From the NCBI GenBank assembly GCA_045576855.1, contig JAZNHG010000052.1, positions 62,001-126,000 on the forward strand: a DNA stretch of 64,000 nt. The letters are read 5' to 3'. The stretch is from Colimorpha sp045576855 (GTDB taxonomy: Bacteria; Bacteroidota; Bacteroidia; Bacteroidales; P3). Position 1 is the first letter of the stretch. Every line of letters starts with the position of its first letter. Both the position numbers and the translations under genes were made by a program. This document shows, one piece after another, positions 44,606-52,702 of this stretch. Under the pieces are notes generated by a model that was given only the letters and a program-made list of their open reading frames with translations, ran no database searches and was not told the origin of the DNA.

Positions 44606-47416
44606 CTACGGACGCAGGGGGCAGAAGGTGCGCACATCGCAGTATCGGCAGCTCTCCTTGCGCGCGGTCGGGGCGAAAGGCACCGTGCTGTCCATCAGCT
44701 CGCTGCAGCGGTCGGACAGCATCTGTCTGAATTCGTCCAGCATGGCACGCGTGATATCGGCCGAGCCGTCCCACGAGGCCAGGCACACACCCGACCGCAG
44801 ATTGCGCAGCGGATAGATGGCCGCCTGCAGGGGGTACGCCACCGCCCCGCCAGCCACCGGGTCACCCTCGGCCAGCAGCAGCGCATAGCACATCAGCTGG
44901 AACCACTTGCCCGGCACCACCAGCTCGCCTTTCCGGTTGGGGGTGCTGCTGTAGGCTATCTCGCTGGCCTCCAGGCTGCCCGTCTTATAGTCGATGACGC
45001 GCAGCCGTCCGTCCAGCCGGTCTATGCGGTCGGCCTTGCCCTTCAGCCACACGCCCTCCACGATAGGCAGCGGCCCCAGCATACGCTCCAGCGCCACCAC
45101 CTCTATCACGTGTCCCTCCTCGAGCAGTGCTATCTCCTTGCGCAACACGCTGCGCAACTGCGACTCCGCCACCGTGTAGAGAAAGCGGTTGCGGCCCTCG
45201 GTGTCGCGCCCGTGAGCAAAGAGGCGGTCGAAGCGTACAGCCATCCGCTGCGGCAGCTCGTCCAGCGCCCGGCGCAGCGCCTCTGCCTCCACACGCGGGT
45301 TGCAGCCCGGATGCTTCGACGGGTCGTACGGGTCGTATATGTCGTTCAGCACGTCGTGAATGGCCGTGCCCAGCTGCGAAGCGTCCAGGTCCTCGTCCAG
45401 ATTGTCCTCACGCCTCACCCCCAGCACCCGCGTATAGTAGTAGCGCAACGGACACTCTATATAATCGTCGAACACAGTCGGCGCCAGTCCCTTGGCCGCC
45501 AGCTGTGCCAGTTGCTGCATCACCTGCGGGGTCTTCTCCCCCACCCTCACCGCCGGAGCCTCGTGGGGTGGCTCGTTGTTGTTCACCACCAGGTGGCGCA
45601 CCTCGATGCCAAACTCCGGCGCCAGCTCGCTCTCCACCTGCCGTATGAAGCGGCTCGGCTCGCCCTTGCCCATAGCCTCGCTCTCCGAGCTGTAGACCAG
45701 ATACACCTCCTCGGCGCGCAGCAGCAGATGGTAGAAGTTGTAGGCATACACCGCATCCCGCTCCTGATAGGTAGGCATATGGAAGTGGCGCTTCAGCTGG
45801 TAGGGCACCAACGAGGAGGCACTGCGGGCCGCCGGCAGCACGCCCTCGCCAGCCGAGAGCAGTATCACGCGCCGGAAGTCCAGATTGCGCGTCTCCAACA
45901 TGCCCATCACCTGCAGCCCCGACAGCGGCTCACCTATCAGCGCTATCTGGTGCCGCTGGGCTATGCGCTGGTATATCTTCTCCAGCGTATTCAGGTCGGT
46001 GATATAATGATATGTGGCTTGCAGCTCGTCCAGATAGTCCAGTATCTCGACCAGACTGCCTGCCGCCTGCTGCTCCTTCTTGTCCGACTCCAGTATCTCG
46101 CCCTCCACTATCGCCGCCACCAGCTGCCGCATCATGGCCAACCACCCCTCCACACCGAGAGGCTCGTCGGTGATCAGATAGGCCAACCGGTCGCTGCCCA
46201 GGAAGGCATTCACCTCGCTGCCCGCACAGCGTATGATGCTGCCCTCGCGCAGGAAGCGCACCGTCCGCCGCCGCAGGTCGGACACCCCGGCCAGCCGCCC
46301 CACCAGCCTGTCGCTCAGCACCTCCAGCAGGGCGCTATGGAAGTAGCCCCGGCGGTCGGCCGTGCGGTGCAGCGCCAACAGTCGCGTGGCCAAAAGGTGC
46401 ATGCCCGTATCGCAGAAGGAGAATCCCATCGAGATATTCACAGCATAGTCGCCCTCGGGCAGCGCACTCAACGTGGGCAGAAGCAGCCCCTCGTCGGCCA
46501 GCACCACCGCCGTGCTCTCCCGCTCGCGCGCCGAAAGCCACTCCGGATGCTCGTCCAGCAGCCGCCCTGCCAGCTTGCACTGCAGCACATTCTCCGGGCA
46601 CTCCACCACGGTGATTGTCCGTTTCCCCTCGCCAAAGAGCGAACGCCCCGACGGCAGCATGGTGGGAAACTCCTCGCCGTGCTTGTTCATAAAGAGACCC
46701 GCCTCCTGCTCCGGACGCAGCAGATAGGGGTCGCCGTCGGTCAGCAGACAGCCCACTCCGCGCCTCACATACTCCCCGATGATACGCCGCTCGCACTCCG
46801 ATATGGCGTTGAAGCCCACGAAATAGACAGCCTCCCAGCGGCATCCCTCGGCCAGCGTCTCTATATGCTCGGCCACCTCGCGGTAGGCCAGCCCGCTGTA
46901 GGCTTTACCCTCCTGCAGCAGTCGCTCGCGCAGGGTGGTGTAGTACGTGTACAGCGACGCGTAGAACCGCAGGTAGTCCCGCTGGAATTCAGTCAGGTGC
47001 GGGTCCTCGATATCCCATTCTATGATGTCCTTCAGCGCATGCAGATTCACAAAGAGACTCTTGGCGTCCACACAATATTGGTCCACTTCCATGAAGTCGC
47101 CCATCATCAGCTCGCCGAAAGCGATAAACTCGTCAAACGTCTTGTACTTGGCCCGCTCGCCTTCCAGCTCCAGATGGATACGGTACAGCTCGAAGAGCAG
47201 AAACTCGTTGGGCACAATCTTCAGCCCGCCCAGCTCGGCCACCAGGTCGTCGATAGCCGTCGTGCGGGGCAGAAACATGGTACGCCCCAGCTGCGCGAAC
47301 TGCCGCTGGAAGAAGCGCAGCGAACGCCTGTTGTTGAAAACCACCAGCACGCGGTCTGTATCTCTCGGGTGCTCGTCGGCTATGCGGCGGGCCACCCCGG
47401 TCAGGAAACTCTCCAT
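44606..47416 (-). CDS. AddB-like exonuclease with PD-(D/E)XK nuclease domain
   Basis: 936 residues. The N-terminal two thirds are an inactivated helicase-like region without a P-loop (VLVVFNNRRSLRFFQRQFA at the start). The C-terminal nuclease domain (about 640-936) has GTAIHDVLNDIYDP, LKGKADRIDRLDGRLRVIDYKTGS (Asp and Asp-Tyr-Lys of the active site), and QLMCYALLL. Four cysteines, one in IECPLRYYY and three in CRYCDVRTFC, match the iron-sulfur cluster of AddB. It would act in recombinational end processing with an AddA partner, which is not in the window. The gene overlaps the next one by 16 bp. Confidence 0.9.
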   Translation of the reverse strand: MESFLTGVARRIADEHPRDTDRVLVVFNNRRSLRFFQRQFAQLGRTMFLPRTTAIDDLVAELGGLKIVPNEFLLFELYRIHLELEGERAKYKTFDEFIAFGELMMGDFMEVDQYCVDAKSLFVNLHALKDIIEWDIEDPHLTEFQRDYLRFYASLYTYYTTLRERLLQEGKAYSGLAYREVAEHIETLAEGCRWEAVYFVGFNAISECERRIIGEYVRRGVGCLLTDGDPYLLRPEQEAGLFMNKHGEEFPTMLPSGRSLFGEGKRTITVVECPENVLQCKLAGRLLDEHPEWLSARERESTAVVLADEGLLLPTLSALPEGDYAVNISMGFSFCDTGMHLLATRLLALHRTADRRGYFHSALLEVLSDRLVGRLAGVSDLRRRTVRFLREGSIIRCAGSEVNAFLGSDRLAYLITDEPLGVEGWLAMMRQLVAAIVEGEILESDKKEQQAAGSLVEILDYLDELQATYHYITDLNTLEKIYQRIAQRHQIALIGEPLSGLQVMGMLETRNLDFRRVILLSAGEGVLPAARSASSLVPYQLKRHFHMPTYQERDAVYAYNFYHLLLRAEEVYLVYSSESEAMGKGEPSRFIRQVESELAPEFGIEVRHLVVNNNEPPHEAPAVRVGEKTPQVMQQLAQLAAKGLAPTVFDDYIECPLRYYYTRVLGVRREDNLDEDLDASQLGTAIHDVLNDIYDPYDPSKHPGCNPRVEAEALRRALDELPQRMAVRFDRLFAHGRDTEGRNRFLYTVAESQLRSVLRKEIALLEEGHVIEVVALERMLGPLPIVEGVWLKGKADRIDRLDGRLRVIDYKTGSLEASEIAYSSTPNRKGELVVPGKWFQLMCYALLLAEGDPVAGGAVAYPLQAAIYPLRNLRSGVCLASWDGSADITRAMLDEFRQMLSDRCSELMDSTVPFAPTARKESCRYCDVRTFCPLRP

Positions 47417-48123
47417 AATTGCTCTGCCAATTCCAATGTTTCGGTTTTACCCACATCCAGCCAGTAGTGCTTCCGCTCCATCAGCCCGTCGACCGGATGC
47501 AGAAAGGAGCCAATACGCCGCCCCGAGCGGGCCAGTTCCACATACTGGTCGATGGCCGGATAAGCCCTGTCGGCCGCCGGCAGCAGGTCGAACAGCGCCG
47601 GACTCACCACGCTGATACCGCTGAATGCCAGCGACTCGCACCCCTCGACAGCGCTGCCGTCGGCACGACCGCGGAGGAGTCCCCCGCCGTCGAAAAGCAG
47701 CATCCGCTTCGTCTGGCGCCGGCTCACGCACAGCGTCACCAGGTTGCCCGACGCCACATGCTGCCGCTCCACGGCCCGCAGGTCCACATCCGACAGGATG
47801 TCCACGTTGTGCACCAGCACCGGCTCGCGCCCCGAGAAGAGGGTCGCCGCCTGCTTCAGCCCGCCGCCGGTGTCCAGCAGCAGCCGACGCTCGTCGCTGA
47901 TGTCGACCCGCGCGCGCCATTGCCGCGAGCCTATGTAGTCGACCATCATGTCGGCGAAGTGGTGCACATTGACCACAATATGCTCCACACCCGCCGCCTC
48001 CAGCGTGTGTATGGTGCGTTCCAGCAGGGTCTGCCCCCCCACTTCGACCAGTGCCTTCGGCCTGTCGGCGGTCCGCGGCAGCAGCCGAGTGCCCAATCCT
48101 GCAGCCAGTATAAATCCTTCCAT
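47401..48123 (-). CDS. Sugar-1-phosphate nucleotidyltransferase (MurNAc-1-P or mannose type)
   Basis: 240 residues from the ATG at 48123. The opening MEGFILAAGLGTRLLPRTADRPKALVEVGGQTLLE is the nucleotidyltransferase signature with G-x-G-T-R-x9-K. LVHNVDIL gives the metal-binding Asp (D-x-L type), and WLDVGKTETLE is the C-terminal sugar/metal loop. It could be a MurNAc- or heptose/mannose-1-phosphate nucleotidyltransferase; context does not settle it. It is upstream of the nuclease, with a 16-bp overlap, and downstream of ssrA. Confidence 0.85.
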   Translation of the reverse strand: MEGFILAAGLGTRLLPRTADRPKALVEVGGQTLLERTIHTLEAAGVEHIVVNVHHFADMMVDYIGSRQWRARVDISDERRLLLDTGGGLKQAATLFSGREPVLVHNVDILSDVDLRAVERQHVASGNLVTLCVSRRQTKRMLLFDGGGLLRGRADGSAVEGCESLAFSGISVVSPALFDLLPAADRAYPAIDQYVELARSGRRIGSFLHPVDGLMERKHYWLDVGKTETLELAEQLWRVS

Positions 48124-48184
48124 ACTGTCTATAACGGGAAACCGCGTGAAATATTGTGTTCCGTCGACGACCCTGACAGAACGG

Positions 48185-48212
48185 AAAAAAAGAGGCTCGC
48201 GTGAGCCTCTTT
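48185..48212 (-). terminator. Terminator downstream of the ssrA 3'-end duplicate
   Basis: Perfect 10-bp stem AAAGAGGCTC / GAGCCTCTTT with a 4-nt loop, followed on the minus strand by a T-rich tail. This is the stronger of the two terminators behind ssrA. Confidence 0.85.
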
Positions 48213-48234
48213 CGTGTGAAGCTGGGCGGAGTCG
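48205..48234. repeat. Direct repeat of the ssrA 3' end, outer copy
   Basis: 30 bp identical to 48326-48355 except one base. It covers part of the terminator stem and the acceptor/T-arm end of tmRNA. The distance between copies is 121 bp. Confidence 0.85.
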
Positions 48235-48307
48235 TGGCGGAGCCCTGCGAGCCTGACGAGCAAACCCCGCCCGGAGGGCGGCGGTGAGACTCCGCCCGGC
48301 GGAAGAC

Positions 48308-48333
48308 AAAGAGGCCGTCGCAGCGGCCTCTTT
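48308..48333 (-). terminator. Hairpin right after ssrA
   Basis: Perfect 10-bp stem AAAGAGGCCG / CGGCCTCTTT with a 6-nt loop, starting 4 nt from the tmRNA 3' end. The T tail on the minus strand is only three bases, so it is weaker than the outer one. Confidence 0.7.
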
Positions 48334-48337
48334 CGTG

Positions 48338-48729
48338 TGGAGCTGGGCGGAGTCGAACCGCCGTCCAAACAGTTAACAAGTGTGCTTTCTACATGCTTAT
48401 CCGATGATTGCTTTTCGTGGCGGCCCCGGACGTCGGCACCCAAGGCAACCCTTAGCCCCTGAAACTTCGCCGTCGCGTCGAGGCGCCGCGGTGGCTATCC
48501 CGTCTTTACCTGCACCTCCGGGTCAGCAGCCGACGGTCGGGGCGGCTGGGAGATGTCTCGTTCCTGCGCCTGGCGCGGGAATTAAGCCGAACTTACTGTG
48601 CTTCGGTTAGGCAGCGAGAGCGTAGTTGTTTTCGCCAATTATCGTTTTGCGTCTGTTTTCCAGGCTTCTGGCGCGTCAGCCTGCATGCTTACAAACCCAT
48701 TATCCCTGCTGTCAAAACCAAGCAGCCCC
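48338..48729 (-). ncRNA. ssrA: Transfer-messenger RNA (tmRNA)
   Basis: About 392 nt on the minus strand. The ends pair as an acceptor stem (GGGGCTG with CAGCTCC, then A), and CGGTTCGACTCCG gives the T arm. The tag frame reads GENNYALAA followed by TAA, as in known Bacteroidales tmRNAs. tmRNA releases stalled ribosomes with SmpB and adds the degradation tag. CCA is not encoded after the discriminator base. The first half, CUUGGUUUUGACAGCAGGG-type text, is also typical. A 30-bp copy of the 3' end is repeated 121 bp downstream. Confidence 0.95.
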
Positions 48730-48797
48730 GGATATTTCGTCGATAGGTTGATAAGTTGATACGTGAAGAGCCCTCATTTCAGAGAGCTCTTTCCTTG

Positions 48798-48875
48798 TTT
48801 GGCGGTCCGGACGAGACTCGAACTCGCGACCCCATGCGTGACAGGCATGTATTCTAACCAAACTGAACTACCGGA
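48798..48875 (-). tRNA. tRNA-Asp (GTC)
   Basis: Cloverleaf on the minus strand. Acceptor GGTCCGG / CCGGACC, anticodon stem CATGC / GCATG with loop CTGTCAC (anticodon GTC), T arm with GTTCGAGTC. The discriminator is G and CCA is encoded. The promoter-like TACTTTTGC box is 44 nt upstream. Confidence 0.95.
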
Positions 48876-48913
48876 CCATTCCTGTTTTTCAACTGGCGCT
48901 TTTTTCTCGAAAG

Positions 48914-48937
48914 CGGGTGCAAAAGTACGAACATTTT
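48914..48937 (-). promoter_or_regulatory. tRNA-Asp promoter, identical to that of tRNA-His
   Basis: 24 bp identical to 50423-50446, containing TACTTTTGC (48919-48927 on the minus strand). The two tRNA genes therefore share a promoter block. Confidence 0.7.
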
Positions 48938-49459
48938 CCGAACCGACAAAATAATTTTTTGCCTTTTCCGGAAATATTTTTGCATATTATTGATTATCAA
49001 ACATTATATCATCAAAGATTTTTCACCATACACCACGCGACATCACCTGCAAAACACCCCGTCGGCACCCCCGAACAACAAAATTTCGACCCCGCGACAC
49101 ACCCCGCAACACACCCCATACAACCCACCCGCCAACCCCGACACCGACGCCCGACGACCCCGACGCCACCACCCGACAACCCATGCGCCAACGCCGCAAC
49201 CACGCCCCCAGACGCTCAAAAGCAGGGGCCGCAACGAACTCAACGACGGGACATTAGACTATCCCCTCTTACCCCGCTCTTATAGTTCTCTTTTGGCACT
49301 CATAACGAAAAATTACTTCGGTAGGCAATAAATAGGAGGGCATTGCGTTATCATAAGCAAAACAAGCGGAGCATCTGGCTTGCAGACCCCACGCCGAGGG
49401 CGGCAAGGGGGCTGGCAACCAGCGGCTAACGCACACGAAAACAGAAAGGAGACCGGACA
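48938..49459. other. Intergenic region before the DUF6266 gene, with an orphan plus-strand promoter box
   Basis: A TATTTTTGC box at 48975-48983 on the plus strand points into this region, but the next gene begins 476 bp later. Either a long leader or a small RNA could be made. From about 49030 to 49240 the plus strand is almost free of G (runs of C and A), a strong composition bias without a convincing reading frame. A strong Shine-Dalgarno-like aaaggag lies just before the DUF6266 start. Confidence 0.5.
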
Positions 49460-50263
49460 ATGGCAAGAATAGACGAGGGAATACTGGGCGGCTTCAGCGG
49501 CCGCGTGGGCACGGTGGTGGGCTACCGCTGGCGCGGACGATGGTGCATGCGGGCGCACGTGGAAGGGCGCAACCCGCGCACAGCACGGCAGCAGGCACAC
49601 CGCCGGCAGTTCGGCCAGCAGGTGCGTCTGGCCGGGCACTTCAACTGGCTCCTGCGCGAGACGATGCAGGAGGAGTCGCTGCAGCGGCACATGACGCCGT
49701 GCAACCTGTTCGTACACAGCAATCAGCATGCTTTCGGCGAGGCCGACGGACAGCTGTCGGTACAGTGGGAGCAGCTCGTGCTGGCCACCGGGCCGGTGGC
49801 GCCGGTCGCCTTCACCCAAATCGAGATAACGGACCGCACCACGCTGACGCTCAGCTTCGAGCGCAATCCGCTGCGGCTGCGCGCCAACGGCTACGACCGC
49901 GTGTCGGTCTTCGTCTACAGCCCGGTGCTGGAGCAGGGCTTCTGGTCGGCGCCGGTCTACCGGCGTGCCGGCCGGCTGGCGGTGGCGCTGCCCGACCTCT
50001 TCGCGGGCGAAGAGGTGCAGCTGTGGGGCCTGGTGCAGGACCGCGAGGGGCGCTGGGCCGACTCGCTGTATATCGGCCACGGGCCGGTGGACCCGCAGGC
50101 ACTTGCGCCCACCGACGCCGCCGAGGCGCCCGCCACGGCTCCCACCGCGGCACAGCCCCGCGCGGCCACGCCCGCCGACGCCGCGACGCCCGCCCCGCAG
50201 CAGGCCGCACAACCGGCGGCCGACGCGCAAGCCGAGCGACGACGAGGGTCGCAACCGCGCTGA
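49460..50263 (+). CDS. DUF6266 family protein with low-complexity tail
   Basis: 267 residues. MARIDEGILGGFSGRVGTVVGYRWRGRWCMRAHVEGRNPRTARQQAHRRQFG is the well-conserved DUF6266 opening (GILGGFSGKVGxVVGxxWxGxxxxRxxP). The middle is a beta-rich domain. The last 60 residues are a run of A, P, T, Q and R and may be unstructured. It has a Shine-Dalgarno-like aaaggag 8-9 nt before the ATG, which is unusual for this phylum. Function unknown; the family is Bacteroidota-specific. It stands alone between two tRNA genes. Confidence 0.85.
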   Translation: MARIDEGILGGFSGRVGTVVGYRWRGRWCMRAHVEGRNPRTARQQAHRRQFGQQVRLAGHFNWLLRETMQEESLQRHMTPCNLFVHSNQHAFGEADGQLSVQWEQLVLATGPVAPVAFTQIEITDRTTLTLSFERNPLRLRANGYDRVSVFVYSPVLEQGFWSAPVYRRAGRLAVALPDLFAGEEVQLWGLVQDREGRWADSLYIGHGPVDPQALAPTDAAEAPATAPTAAQPRAATPADAATPAPQQAAQPAADAQAERRRGSQPR

Positions 50264-50292
50264 CGACAGCGCCATCCGGGCCCGGAAACAAA

Positions 50293-50320
50293 AAAGAGAG
50301 ACCGTCGTCAGTCTCTCTTT
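50293..50320 (-). terminator. Terminator after tRNA-His
   Basis: Perfect 10-bp stem AAAGAGAGAC / GTCTCTCTTT with an 8-nt loop, 4 nt past the tRNA end, with a T-rich tail on the minus strand. It could also stop the convergent DUF6266 transcript. Confidence 0.8.
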
Positions 50321-50323
50321 CAG

Positions 50324-50398
50324 GGTGGGAGGTGGGGCTCGAACCCACGACCTCCAGATCCACAATCTGGCGCTCTAACCAGCTGAACTACGCCCACC
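50324..50398 (-). tRNA. tRNA-His (GTG)
   Basis: Cloverleaf on the minus strand. Extra 5' G (G-1) opposite C73, as in all tRNA-His; anticodon loop ATTGTGGAT region with GTG; T arm GTGGG-TTCGAGC-CCCAC. The acceptor stem has one mismatch (C6/T67). CCA is not encoded. Confidence 0.93.
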
Positions 50399-50422
50399 AT
50401 GTGCGATTTCGCTCTCGAAAAT

Positions 50423-50446
50423 CGGGTGCAAAAGTACGAACATTTT
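50423..50446 (-). promoter_or_regulatory. tRNA-His promoter
   Basis: 24 bp identical to 48914-48937, with TACTTTTGC at 50428-50436 on the minus strand. Confidence 0.7.
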
Positions 50447-50537
50447 GCAAACTGGCCAAATGTTTTTTTACTTTTATTCGTAACGGCATGATTGTCAAAC
50501 CTATTCTTCAACCCAAACACTGCCCGCACACACCCCG

Positions 50538-52028
50538 TCAAGCGCCATTCCCGCTCCCGCCGCCCCGTTTTTCGCCCCCCTGCCACCCCGGCAGCAGCAC
50601 GAGAGCGGAGGCGGCCAGGCCGTAGTACATGGGGTCGGCGGGGAGGCTGAGCAGGCCGGCGGCGAGCATGACGGCGGTGCCGACAATCATGGAGGCTATC
50701 ACCCGCCGCTGGCCGAAGCGGCCGGGGAGCCAGAGGGCGGCGCTGAGCGGCAGCAGCAAGGCGGCGGCGCGCAGGCCGAGCGAGAGGAAGCCAAGGTCGT
50801 TGATGAACGAGCCGCGGACGAAATGGGCCGCCACCACGCCCAGGGCCAGCAGGGCCACGATGGCCAGACGCATGCCGCGCAACGAGTCGCGCCGCACCAC
50901 GTCGCGCATGACGATGGTGGAGGCACCGAGCACCAGTCCGCTGCCGCACCCGAGGATGTTCACCAGCAGGGTGCCCAGCGCTATGCCGCCAAGCCACGAC
51001 GGCAGGTGTGAAATAATGAACGCGGGGAATGCCTGTAGCGAATTCTCTATCACTCCGATACCGGCGGGCAGCGTATGTCCGGCGGCGGTGAGGGCGGCAT
51101 ATTCGGCCGAGGTGACGTAGTGGCCGCGCATGTACATGCCCACCAGCGTGCAGGCGGCCCCGATGAGGGGGATGAGCGCGGCACAGTAGACGGCGCCGCG
51201 CTGCGCCTTGCGGGTAGTGGCGGCCGACCATATGGCCTGGGCATAGGTCTGGGTGCAGACCACGCCGAGGGTGAGCGAGAGGCATCCGCCAATGTCTTTC
51301 AGGGGTCCGCGGGCGATGAAGCTGCCGTAGCGGCGATGGATGTCTTCGGCACTGGCGATATCGTTCATCTGCGCCAACAGGGGGTTGCTGTAGAGCTGGT
51401 CCACACTGTGGCGGATGCCGACCAGACCGTGGCCGAGCCGCCACACGGCGATGCCGGCGGCCAGCGAGCAGAGGTAGAGCAGGACCAGCTTGACGATACC
51501 GCTGGCACCGGCACTCTTGATGCCGCCGAAGAGCACGATGAGGGCTATGAGCACCGCGCCGACGGCCAGCGAAGCCGTCAGCGACAGGCCGAAGAGGCTG
51601 CCCAGCATGGCCGACGAGGAGAGGAGCTGCGAGGTGATGCTGATGAAGATGCCCACGAGGAAGAGTATGCTGCCCACCGTCTCGGCCCGCCGCCCATACT
51701 GCTGGCGCACGACCTCCATGAGGGTCGTGCAACCGCTGCGGCGCAGGGGTCCGGCGTAGACCAAGCCCAGCAGCAGCGCGCCGAGGGCGGCCCCGATGGT
51801 GAACCACCAGGCCGAAAGACCATACGAGAAAGCCAGCTGGGCGGTGCCGATGGTGCTCTGCCCGCCGACAAGGGTACCCAGGATAGCACCACAGACCATC
51901 CACGAGCCCGCCTTGCCGCCGGTGGCAAAGCTACGGGCGTCCTTCACTTTGCGTCCGGAAAAGACACTGACCGCTACCAGGAGACCCACCGTAAGGATAA
52001 TCCCTACAATATGAACCGCCGAGAGCAT
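50538..52028 (-). CDS. Sodium:solute symporter (SSS family)
   Basis: 496 residues from the ATG at 52028, with about 13 membrane segments. Typical SSS text: GRKVKDARSFATGGKAGSWMVCGAILGTLVGGQSTIGTAQLAFSYGLSAWWFTIGAALGALLLGLVYAGPLR (TM1-TM2, with the sodium-site pattern GxxxGGxST) and LGCGSGLVLGASTIVMRDVVRR (TM8-type). The substrate is not predictable. The start shares one base with the stop of the upstream lipoprotein (TGATG), so the two are translationally coupled and the longer start is rejected. The last 20 residues are a glycine-rich tail. Confidence 0.88.
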   Translation of the reverse strand: MLSAVHIVGIILTVGLLVAVSVFSGRKVKDARSFATGGKAGSWMVCGAILGTLVGGQSTIGTAQLAFSYGLSAWWFTIGAALGALLLGLVYAGPLRRSGCTTLMEVVRQQYGRRAETVGSILFLVGIFISITSQLLSSSAMLGSLFGLSLTASLAVGAVLIALIVLFGGIKSAGASGIVKLVLLYLCSLAAGIAVWRLGHGLVGIRHSVDQLYSNPLLAQMNDIASAEDIHRRYGSFIARGPLKDIGGCLSLTLGVVCTQTYAQAIWSAATTRKAQRGAVYCAALIPLIGAACTLVGMYMRGHYVTSAEYAALTAAGHTLPAGIGVIENSLQAFPAFIISHLPSWLGGIALGTLLVNILGCGSGLVLGASTIVMRDVVRRDSLRGMRLAIVALLALGVVAAHFVRGSFINDLGFLSLGLRAAALLLPLSAALWLPGRFGQRRVIASMIVGTAVMLAAGLLSLPADPMYYGLAASALVLLPGWQGGEKRGGGSGNGA

Positions 52029-52477
52029 CACTGGAGCCGATTTAATACCTCGTCCAGAGTGGGGCGGTCGCCAGGCACCTTGTCCAGCTGCCAGGGCCCG
52101 TCGGTGTCGCCGTTGCGGTAGGGCGATACGAGGTACCACACCTCGGCCCCATAGGTCGACGAGCGGTCGGCGGTGCGGACGATGTAGGTCGGCGCGTTGG
52201 CACAGTCGGAAAGGGTGTCGAGGACTATGCGACCATCCTCGTTTTGGATGTACATGGTGTTGGCTGTAGCCATCATTTCCTGTAGTTCGCCACCGTAGTA
52301 GAGTTCCAGCTGCGACAGGTTACCGTCGGAGAGCAGGCGTAGTTCGGCGGCGTCGCCGAGCGGGAAGTCGGCCTCGGAATGCAGGGCCGCCGGGGTGGCA
52401 GTGGGCGATGCCGGCGACGATTGGCAACCGACGGCCAGCAGCGCGGATAGCAATAGCAGTAGTGCAGTCTGTTTCAT
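52028..52477 (-). CDS. Hypothetical lipoprotein coupled to the sodium symporter
   Basis: 149 residues from the ATG at 52477 (an ATG two codons earlier, 52483, is equally possible). Signal peptide with lipobox AVGC, followed by a Ser/Pro/Thr-rich linker QSSPASPTATPA. The mature domain (AELRLLSDGNLSQLELYYGGELQEMMATANTMYIQNEDGRIVLDTLSD) has no recognised family. Its stop overlaps the symporter start (TGATG), so it may be an accessory subunit of that transporter. Confidence 0.65.
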   Translation of the reverse strand: MKQTALLLLLSALLAVGCQSSPASPTATPAALHSEADFPLGDAAELRLLSDGNLSQLELYYGGELQEMMATANTMYIQNEDGRIVLDTLSDCANAPTYIVRTADRSSTYGAEVWYLVSPYRNGDTDGPWQLDKVPGDRPTLDEVLNRLQ

Positions 52478-52646
52478 AATCATATCTGTTGCGGTTGGTG
52501 TAACGCTGCCGCGATACAAATATTGCGCACAGGCGCAAAAAACATCCCCGCGCGGGCCAGCACAGTTGATACTACATGCTGTCCATACCCCAGTTCGGCC
52601 AGGACCATATCGCTGCCAAACTATATCTATTATGGTTATAAAATAT

Positions 52647-52679
52647 AAAAAGCCGCGAAGGGTTAGTTCACGGCTTTTT
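52647..52679 (-). terminator. Terminator after the ferritin gene
   Basis: Stem AAAAAGCCG / CGGCTTTTT with a 15-nt loop, 24 bp beyond the ferritin stop. Confidence 0.75.
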
Positions 52680-52702
52680 ACGGTTAGTCTCTGATGCCAG
52701 AC

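Noticed and set aside
44576..47467. A 963-codon plus-strand open frame opposite the AddB-like nuclease
   Set aside because: It is a shadow frame in GC-rich DNA: the translation is full of H, Q, R and L with no domain, while the minus strand encodes a complete nuclease with active-site motifs.
48205..48300. Second, partial tRNA or tmRNA gene downstream of ssrA
   Set aside because: Only the 3' end (about 30 bp) is repeated; no 5' half, anticodon arm or tag is present.
48917..49285. A 122-codon plus-strand frame before the DUF6266 gene
   Set aside because: It is open only because the strand lacks G, so stop codons are rare; the peptide is P, T, H and Q repeats and it begins inside the tRNA-Asp promoter.
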